Shown here: piece after piece, positions 14,665 through 19,774 of the stretch
How the letters are laid out: each line of letters begins with the position of its first letter
How positions within the stretch are numbered: position 1 is the first letter of the stretch
Assembly (NCBI GenBank): GCA_945870085.1
Contig: CAMBQX010000010.1
Coordinates: 1-19,774, forward strand
DNA: 19,774 nt
Direction of reading: 5' to 3'
From: Bifidobacterium breve
GTDB taxonomy: Bacteria; Actinomycetota; Actinomycetes; S36-B12
The notes under the pieces: model-generated
Told to the model about the DNA's origin: nothing
The model's database searches: none
The model's input: the letters and a program-made list of their open reading frames with translations, nothing else
Translations under genes and position numbers: made by a program

Positions 14665-15357
14665 ATGAGCCCCGATCCGGTTAAAGGTCTAATTCTTGTA
14701 GTTGAAGATGAGCGGGCTATCTCTGATCTCTTAAGACTTTATTTATCCCGCGAGGGCTTTGGTGTTCAGGTTGAATCTGACGGTTTAGCAGGGCTCAGTG
14801 CCGCCCGCACCCTGCATCCGGCTGCGATCATCCTCGATGTAGGCCTACCTTCGATGGATGGCACCGAGATATGCCGTAAATTGCGCGCCGAGAGTAACTG
14901 GACTCCGGTCCTTTTTTGTACAGCCAGGGATGATGAAGTCGATCGCGTTGTCGGCCTTGAACTCGGAGCCGATGACTACATCACTAAACCATTTAGCCCA
15001 CGCGAGGTAGTGGCGCGAGTTAAGGCGGTTGTCCGTAGAGCGGTGCAGGCAGCGAGTAGCGAGGGGCCGCTAGTTCTCGGCGAGGTGATCGTCGATCCAG
15101 TGACTCGACGCGTGACCGCTGGCGGTAACCCAGTGCAGTTAACGGCCACGGAATTCGATTTGCTCGAGCACCTCATGGCCAATCAAGGCAGAGTGTTTAG
15201 CCGTGATCAACTGCTCTCTGAAGTCTGGGGATACGCGGCAATTGTCGGAACCAGAACCGTTGACGTACATGTTGCGCAGGTTCGCACCAAGCTTGGTGAT
15301 TACAGCCCGATTCGCACAGTACGTGGTGTTGGGTACTCGGCGGAGCTTGAATCGTGA
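14665..15357 (+). CDS. OmpR/PhoB-family response regulator
   Basis: This is a 230-residue two-domain transcription regulator. The receiver domain (about 8-122) has the acidic pair E14-D15, the phosphorylated Asp D58 in ILDVGLPSMDG, T86 and K108 in ITKPF. The C-terminal winged-helix domain (about 135-228) has LTATEFDLLEHLMANQGRVF, then SRDQLLSEVWGY, RTVDVHVAQVRTKLG and IRTVRGVGYS. The target genes cannot be read from the sequence. The ATG has no ribosome-binding site, so a leaderless start is possible; CAGTCT at 14652-14657 is a poor -10 candidate. The stop overlaps the kinase start as GTGA, so the two are a pair. Its position inside the trp cluster is unusual. Confidence 0.95.
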   Translation: MSPDPVKGLILVVEDERAISDLLRLYLSREGFGVQVESDGLAGLSAARTLHPAAIILDVGLPSMDGTEICRKLRAESNWTPVLFCTARDDEVDRVVGLELGADDYITKPFSPREVVARVKAVVRRAVQAASSEGPLVLGEVIVDPVTRRVTAGGNPVQLTATEFDLLEHLMANQGRVFSRDQLLSEVWGYAAIVGTRTVDVHVAQVRTKLGDYSPIRTVRGVGYSAELES

Positions 15358-16736
15358 CCACTAGGCGGGCACGTATGAGCATCGTGACCCGCACCGTGCT
15401 TCTGACCAGTTCGGTTGCAGTAATCGTAGTTGTCGTCTCGCTTTCGGTCTCCTATTTATTAATTAACGCGGCAGCATTGCAGCAATCACGTGAGCGCCTG
15501 AGTCGCCTGACGGATATCACCGCGGCTGCACTTGATCGTGGTGGGCTAGGGATGGATATGGGTTTGGGGACGAGCTCCCTGCTGCCCAAAGAACTCGAGC
15601 GCACCTTGGTTGCGGAGCAAATAACTGGTTACATTCTCAGCTCCGATAGCGCAGCGCCGCCGGGTTTATCCGATGGTGAATTGCAAAGATTGATGGGTGG
15701 CTCGTTCATTTCTACCGAAGGGATGACGGCCGGCGGCCCGGTCCTCGTTGAAGGCCGCAAAATGAGTGGTGATTCCGCATTGGTTTTGCAACTTCCGGTC
15801 AAAGTGGTCGGAGGTTCGGCTCAAACACTGCTGCTTCGCTTTGGAGTGGCGCTACTTCTAGGACTCCTCATATCAATACCGATTGGTTATTGGGCCTCGC
15901 GGCGGTTAACAAGGCCGCTACGTGCCGCCAGGCAAGCGGCAAATCAAATGGCCTCCGGTGCCCGAGATGTCTTGTTGATAGAAGAGGGTCCTAGTGAGAT
16001 CGCAGATATCTCTGAGGCGTTAAACCATCTGAACACCGCACTCGCGGTCTCTGAAGGTCGGCAGCGGGAGTTTTTGCTATCGGTCTCGCATGAACTTCGC
16101 ACGCCACTAACCGCGGTCAAGGGTTACGGCGAAGCACTTGCTGACGGAGTCATTCCACCGGGTGAAGTAACTCGAACCGGTATCACCTTGGCCGCTGAGG
16201 CCGCTCGCCTCGACCGTCTAGTCACTGATCTACTTGACCTCGCTCGGCTTGGTGCGGTCAATTTTCAAATGACGCCACTTGATACCGACCTTTGTGAGGT
16301 GGTGCGTGAGGCAGGTGAAGTCTGGGCCGATCGATGTGCACGAGACCGGGTGCAATTTCGCTGTGACACGCCAAGTGAGCCCCTCATCGCACACGTGGAC
16401 CCGGTAAGGCTGCGGCAGGTCATTGACAACCTCGCGGAGAATGCGCTTCGAGTTTCACCCGTGGGATCGATAATCGTGCTCAACATTTTCGCCGATGGGC
16501 CGTATGCGGTGCTTGAAGTCCGCGATTCTGGCCCAGGCCTGACGCCGGAAGATATTGCCGTGGCATTTGAGCCGGGGGCGCTATATGAAAGGTATCGCGG
16601 GGTACGCCCGGTCGGCACGGGGTTGGGGCTGGCTTTGGTGGGGCGTATGTCGGTAAGCCTCGGCGGCCAAGCTCTCGCTGGCCAAGCGCCAGAGGGCGGT
16701 GCCCGATTTACTGTGCGATTACCGCTCGTAGGCTAG
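15354..16736 (+). CDS. Sensor histidine kinase partner of the OmpR-type regulator
   Basis: This 460-residue membrane kinase has a first transmembrane helix at about 14-37, an extracytoplasmic sensor region at about 38-158, a second helix at about 159-181, then a HAMP linker to about 234. The phospho-acceptor is H246 in SVSHELRTPLTAVKGYGE. The ATP-binding domain has N363 in DNLAENALR, DSGPG at 391-395 and GTGLGLAL at 421-428. All boxes needed for autophosphorylation are present. The sensor region has no recognised domain or Cys pair, so the signal is unknown. The GTG start overlaps the regulator stop by four bases. A Met at residue 8 is an alternative start. Confidence 0.94.
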   Translation: MTTRRARMSIVTRTVLLTSSVAVIVVVVSLSVSYLLINAAALQQSRERLSRLTDITAAALDRGGLGMDMGLGTSSLLPKELERTLVAEQITGYILSSDSAAPPGLSDGELQRLMGGSFISTEGMTAGGPVLVEGRKMSGDSALVLQLPVKVVGGSAQTLLLRFGVALLLGLLISIPIGYWASRRLTRPLRAARQAANQMASGARDVLLIEEGPSEIADISEALNHLNTALAVSEGRQREFLLSVSHELRTPLTAVKGYGEALADGVIPPGEVTRTGITLAAEAARLDRLVTDLLDLARLGAVNFQMTPLDTDLCEVVREAGEVWADRCARDRVQFRCDTPSEPLIAHVDPVRLRQVIDNLAENALRVSPVGSIIVLNIFADGPYAVLEVRDSGPGLTPEDIAVAFEPGALYERYRGVRPVGTGLGLALVGRMSVSLGGQALAGQAPEGGARFTVRLPLVG

Positions 16737-16751
16737 GTTGATAAATGAAGT

Positions 16752-16755
16752 GGAG
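16752..16755 (+). promoter_or_regulatory. Ribosome-binding site for the DUF2752 gene
   Basis: GGAG lies six bases before GTG 16762 and decides that start over a TTG at 16738 and a GTG at 16750, neither of which has such a site. Confidence 0.6.
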
Positions 16756-16761
16756 CAGATA

Positions 16762-17250
16762 GTGGAGATACAGCAGGCGGCGCACGTGGTGGTTCAGTCA
16801 CCGCAAGACATCGTTGAGGCCGCGCGTGTTGACACCCGCCCGCTGATGCGCAGGCTGATAGCGCCGTTAAGCACCGGGCTATTGGTATTGATTGGCTCTG
16901 GTTACGTAAGGGCGGTTGACCCGAATGAGTCTGGTCACTATCCACTTTGCCCGACCCGCGCGTTCTTGGGCATTGACTGCCCTGGATGCGGTTTCTTGCG
17001 TGGCATGCACGATTTATTCCACGGTGACTTAGCCGGGGCTGCTGATCACAATGTGTTGATCTTTGCCTTGGTGCCGGCGGCCATTGTGCTGTGGGTTTTA
17101 TGGATAGTTCGTAGTTGGCGCGGGTATCGCGGCGCCGTGACTCGCATTCAATTTCAGCGCCGCAACAAAATTACATATTTAACTTTAGGAGTTGTTCTAG
17201 CCTTCGGAATCATCCGCAATTTCGTCCCATATCTATCTTCGGGGGCCTGA
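16762..17250 (+). CDS. DUF2752 membrane protein
   Basis: This 162-residue protein of unknown function has the DUF2752 core: GHYPLCPTRAFLGIDCPGCGFLRG with C63, C73 and C76, then H87 in LFHGDLAGAADHN. The C-P-G-C-G motif could hold a metal or form a disulphide; this is inference. Transmembrane segments are at about 33-51, 98-118 and 137-153, and the N-terminal 30 residues are polar. DUF2752 genes accompany trp genes in other actinobacteria, so it belongs with the trp set although a kinase gene precedes it by 25 bases. It ends 35 bases before trpC. Confidence 0.85.
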   Translation: MEIQQAAHVVVQSPQDIVEAARVDTRPLMRRLIAPLSTGLLVLIGSGYVRAVDPNESGHYPLCPTRAFLGIDCPGCGFLRGMHDLFHGDLAGAADHNVLIFALVPAAIVLWVLWIVRSWRGYRGAVTRIQFQRRNKITYLTLGVVLAFGIIRNFVPYLSSGA

Positions 17251-17273
17251 CGGAGGCCATACGCGCCTGCGGT

Positions 17274-17279
17274 TATCCT
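17274..17279 (+). promoter_or_regulatory. Candidate -10 element for leaderless trpC transcript
   Basis: TATCCT matches TANNNT and is followed by exactly 6 bases and the trpC GTG. No -35 match and no ribosome-binding site close to the GTG are seen; CGGAGG lies about 30 bases upstream, beside the DUF2752 stop. It would let trpCBA be transcribed separately from trpE. Confidence 0.45.
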
Positions 17280-17285
17280 TGCAGC

Positions 17286-18098
17286 GTGACCGTGCTGGAC
17301 GATATCCTCGTGGGCGTGCGCGAAGACCTCGCGGAGCGGGTTGAATCGTTGCCACTTGATGATTTGAAAGAACGCGCAGGGCGCGTGCGTCCGGCAATTG
17401 ATGTTTTCAAGGTACTTAAAGGCGACGACGTCGCCGTTATCGCGGAAGTCAAAAGAGCAAGCCCCAGTCGCGGAGTAATTGCCGAAATTGTTGACCCGGC
17501 AATGTTGGCCTGCGCATATGAAGAAGGTGGAGCACACTGCATCAGCGTGCTCACCGAAGAGCGGCGATTCGGCGGCAGCTTGGCAGATCTTGCGGCGGTC
17601 CGAGCTGCAGTGGATGTCCCGGTCCTGCGCAAGGATTTCATCGTCTCCAGTTACCAGTTATGGGAGGCAAAAGTTTATGGCGCCGACATGGCGTTGTTGA
17701 TCGTCGCGGCCCTTGACCAAGCGGCCTTGGTTAGTTTGGTGGAGCGGGCGAAGAGTCTAGGCCTGAGTGCGCTGGTCGAGGTGCACGATGAGTTGGAGGT
17801 TAAGCGGGCTCTGGACGCGGGTGCTTGCATTATTGGCGTCAATGCCCGAGATTTGAAGACCCTCGAGGTCGACCGCACAGTTTTTAGCCGGTTAGCCCCA
17901 ATGATTCCCGACTCATGTGTGCGAATTGCTGAGTCAGGTGTGCGCGACCCGCGCGACCTAATTGCCTACGCCGAGGCCGGAGCAGATGCGGTCCTCGTAG
18001 GCGAGAGTTTGGTAACAGATAAAGATCCGCGGGCGGCGGTTCATGATCTAGTAACGGCCGGCGCGCACCCCGCGCTTCGGCATAGTAGAAGTGAGTAA
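17286..18098 (+). CDS. trpC: Indole-3-glycerol-phosphate synthase
   Basis: TrpC closes the indole ring from CdRP, releasing carbon dioxide and water. The 270-residue single-domain TIM barrel (no fused TrpF) has the known catalytic positions K56 in AEVKRASPSRG, K116 in VLRKDF, E165 in LVEVHDE, N186 in GVNARDL and E216 in IAESGV, plus the closing VLVGESL. The open frame extends back to 17115, but that part lies over the DUF2752 gene in another frame. GTG 17286 gives the usual N-terminus with V-L-D-D-I. The gene sits three bases before trpB, which leaves no room for the small trpM gene seen there in Streptomyces. Confidence 0.96.
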   Translation: MTVLDDILVGVREDLAERVESLPLDDLKERAGRVRPAIDVFKVLKGDDVAVIAEVKRASPSRGVIAEIVDPAMLACAYEEGGAHCISVLTEERRFGGSLADLAAVRAAVDVPVLRKDFIVSSYQLWEAKVYGADMALLIVAALDQAALVSLVERAKSLGLSALVEVHDELEVKRALDAGACIIGVNARDLKTLEVDRTVFSRLAPMIPDSCVRIAESGVRDPRDLIAYAEAGADAVLVGESLVTDKDPRAAVHDLVTAGAHPALRHSRSE

Positions 18099-18101
18099 GA
18101 G

Positions 18102-19331
18102 TTGACAACAGTTAGCACCGCAGCCGTCTCGGGTCATTACGGGCCGTACGGAGGTCGCTTCGTACCCGAGGCGCTTACCGCGGCACTTGATGAACTGGAT
18201 GCCGCATTTCGCTCTGCGATTGTTGATCCGAGTTTCATCGATCGGCTAACTGAGTTGGAGCGCTCGTACACCGGTAGGCCAAGCCCACTGACTCGAGCGG
18301 ATCGGTTTGCCGCGCATTGCGGGGGAGCCCGTGTTTATTTGAAACGTGAAGATCTGAACCACACCGGTTCACATAAAATCAATAACGCGATTGGGCAAGC
18401 TCTATTGACCCAACGGATGGGCAAGACTCGGATGATTGCCGAGACAGGGGCAGGCCAGCATGGGGTGGCTACCGCAACCGCGGCGGCGCTCCTCGGGCTG
18501 GAATGTACGGTATTCATGGGCGAGGAAGATACCCGTCGGCAGGCCCTTAACGTGGTTCGAATGCAGTTACTTGGTGCTGAGGTGTTTTCAGTTACCGCTG
18601 GTAGTCGCACTCTCAAGGACGCCATCAATGAAGCAATGCGGGACTGGGTGTCAACGGTCGAGCGAACCCACTATGTGCTCGGTACAGTCACCGGTCCGGC
18701 GCCATTTCCAGAGATCGTCCGCTATTTTCAGTCGGTCGTCGGGCGCGAATCCCGCATACAAATCCAAGAGGCCGAAGGCCGGCTACCGGATGCGGTCATC
18801 GCATGTGTTGGTGGTGGGTCAAATGCGATGGGGTTGTTTAGTGGATTCATCGACGATCCATCGGTGCAATTGCGCGGCTATGAGGCCGGTGGCGACGGAG
18901 TCGAGACCGGTCGCCATGCGGCCCGCTTTGCTGCTGGTTCACCAGGAGTGCTGCACGGCACCCGCACCTACGTCATGCAAGATGAGTGGGGCCAAACAAT
19001 CGCGTCGCATTCGATAAGCGCAGGCCTTGACTATCCAGGTGTTGGACCAGAGCATTCTTGGCTCCATGACACCGGGCGCGCGACATATGAACCAATCAAT
19101 GATGATGAGGCGATGGAGGCTTTCGCGTTACTGAGCCGTACCGAAGGGATTATCCCGGCGATTGAAACGGCGCATGCGTTAGCAGGTGCAATGCGAGTGG
19201 GTCGTGAGTTAGGGTCGGATGCGGTATTGCTGCTCAACTTGTCCGGCCGCGGCGATAAGGATGTTGCAACCGCGGCTAGGTGGTTTGGTATCGGTGCGCC
19301 CGAAGGTATCGAGATGTCTGAGGGTAGATGA
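18102..19331 (+). CDS. trpB: Tryptophan synthase beta chain
   Basis: TrpB joins indole to serine in a PLP-dependent reaction and works as an alpha2-beta2 complex with TrpA. The 409-residue protein has YGPYGGRFVPE at 13-23, the Schiff-base lysine K92 in HTGSHKINN, catalytic E114 in AETGAGQHG, the phosphate loop GGGSN at 237-241, GYEAGGDG near 259-266 and YPGVGPEHSWL. This is the standard TrpB1 type. The start must be TTG 18102: a stop lies two codons upstream in frame, and no ATG or GTG occurs between it and the conserved N-terminal motif. The stop overlaps trpA as ATGA, as is normal for coupled synthesis of the two subunits. Confidence 0.96.
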   Translation: MTTVSTAAVSGHYGPYGGRFVPEALTAALDELDAAFRSAIVDPSFIDRLTELERSYTGRPSPLTRADRFAAHCGGARVYLKREDLNHTGSHKINNAIGQALLTQRMGKTRMIAETGAGQHGVATATAAALLGLECTVFMGEEDTRRQALNVVRMQLLGAEVFSVTAGSRTLKDAINEAMRDWVSTVERTHYVLGTVTGPAPFPEIVRYFQSVVGRESRIQIQEAEGRLPDAVIACVGGGSNAMGLFSGFIDDPSVQLRGYEAGGDGVETGRHAARFAAGSPGVLHGTRTYVMQDEWGQTIASHSISAGLDYPGVGPEHSWLHDTGRATYEPINDDEAMEAFALLSRTEGIIPAIETAHALAGAMRVGRELGSDAVLLLNLSGRGDKDVATAARWFGIGAPEGIEMSEGR

Positions 19332-19774
19332 GCCGGCGGTTATCCGAGGTCTTCGCGCAAACCAAATCGGCAAATCGTGCGGCGCTCATTGGCTATCTTC
19401 CTGCCGGGTTCCCGACCCCTGATGCGTCCGTTGAGCTAATGAACGCAATGATCGACGCGGGGGTTGATGCCATTGAAGTGGGGCTGCCGTACTCGGATCC
19501 ATTAATGGATGGTGCGGATATCCAATTCGCGGTGGACGCAGCGTTATCAGCCGGTACCACCACCGATGTAGTGCTAGATGTTGTTCGCCGCCTCGACGGG
19601 GAGCGGGCGGCGATCTTGGTGATGTCCTACTGGAACCCAATTGAGCGTTACGGTGTTGAGCGGTTTGCGGTCGCACTGGCAGCTGCCGGCGGCAATGGGG
19701 TAATTACCCCGGACTTAACCCCGGAGGAGGCCGGCCCATGGCTAGCTGCAACCAAGGCCAATGAGATTGACCGG
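19328..19774 (+). CDS. trpA: Tryptophan synthase alpha chain (5' part, runs off the window)
   Basis: TrpA cleaves indole-glycerol phosphate to indole, which tunnels to TrpB. The first 149 codons are present, about half of the usual length, and the frame is open to the right edge. The catalytic acids are visible: E50 in AIEVGLPYSDP and D61 in LMDGADIQ. Further on are MSYWNP and the ITPDLTPEEA segment on strand 6. The ATG overlaps the trpB stop by four bases. Position and motifs leave little doubt about identity. Confidence 0.94.
   Translation, partial: MSRRLSEVFAQTKSANRAALIGYLPAGFPTPDASVELMNAMIDAGVDAIEVGLPYSDPLMDGADIQFAVDAALSAGTTTDVVLDVVRRLDGERAAILVMSYWNPIERYGVERFAVALAAAGGNGVITPDLTPEEAGPWLAATKANEIDR

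Noticed and set aside
18099..18101. A trpM gene between trpC and trpB, as in Streptomyces
   Set aside because: The gap is three bases, so no gene can fit.
18102..18107. TTGACA, a perfect -35 hexamer, at the trpB start
   Set aside because: No -10 match lies 16-18 bases downstream, and the sequence is the TTG start codon plus the second codon of trpB.

Overview
The window is about 19.8 kb of densely packed bacterial chromosome. Its gene content and order point to an actinobacterium (Actinomycetota). The evidence is the rluD–dnaE junction, a his cluster that runs into a trp cluster as in Streptomyces, a PriA-type HisA isomerase, and several proteins essentially confined to actinobacteria: a DUF2567-like protein, a TIGR03085-like protein, the Trp-operon-associated membrane protein and an HGxxPAAW protein. 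GTG and TTG starts are frequent and base composition looks moderate (mid-50s % GC by eye, not counted). I see no mobile elements, CRISPR arrays, tRNAs or rRNAs, no T-box or attenuator, and no gene-free stretch over 300 bases.

Layout. (1) 2-4571: the end of a pseudouridine synthase (rluD), the replicative polymerase dnaE with an intact PHP metal site, and a small DUF2567-like membrane protein. (2) 4543-5729, minus strand: a YbaK-type tRNA deacylase and a stand-alone LON-N domain protein, translationally coupled and facing away from hisD. (3) 5753-12071: hisD, hisC, hisB, hisH, priA, hisF, then an inverted TIGR03085-type gene, then hisI. (4) 12085-14580: trpE, a Trp-operon-associated membrane protein and an HGxxPAAW protein. 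(5) 14665-16736: an OmpR-type response regulator and its histidine kinase, set inside the trp neighbourhood. (6) 16762-19774: a DUF2752 protein, trpC, trpB and the start of trpA.

How it works together. The his genes cover seven enzyme functions of histidine synthesis (hisG and hisE are absent here). The trp genes cover anthranilate synthase component I, indole-glycerol-phosphate synthase and tryptophan synthase. No trpF is present, and PriA in the his cluster carries the residues that let it do both the HisA and TrpF reactions, so it links the two pathways. trpD and trpG must lie elsewhere.

The most interesting non-coding signal is a repeated start-site grammar. A TANNNT hexamer followed by 6 or 7 bases and then the start codon occurs at dnaE, the LON gene, hisD, hisH, priA and trpC. 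This is what leaderless transcription from an actinobacterial -10 element would look like. At the LON/hisD divergence the two opposed hexamers share two base pairs, giving a candidate bidirectional leaderless promoter in a 23-base gap. The other unusual point is the two-component system within the trp cluster, flanked upstream by short tandem repeats that could be operators.
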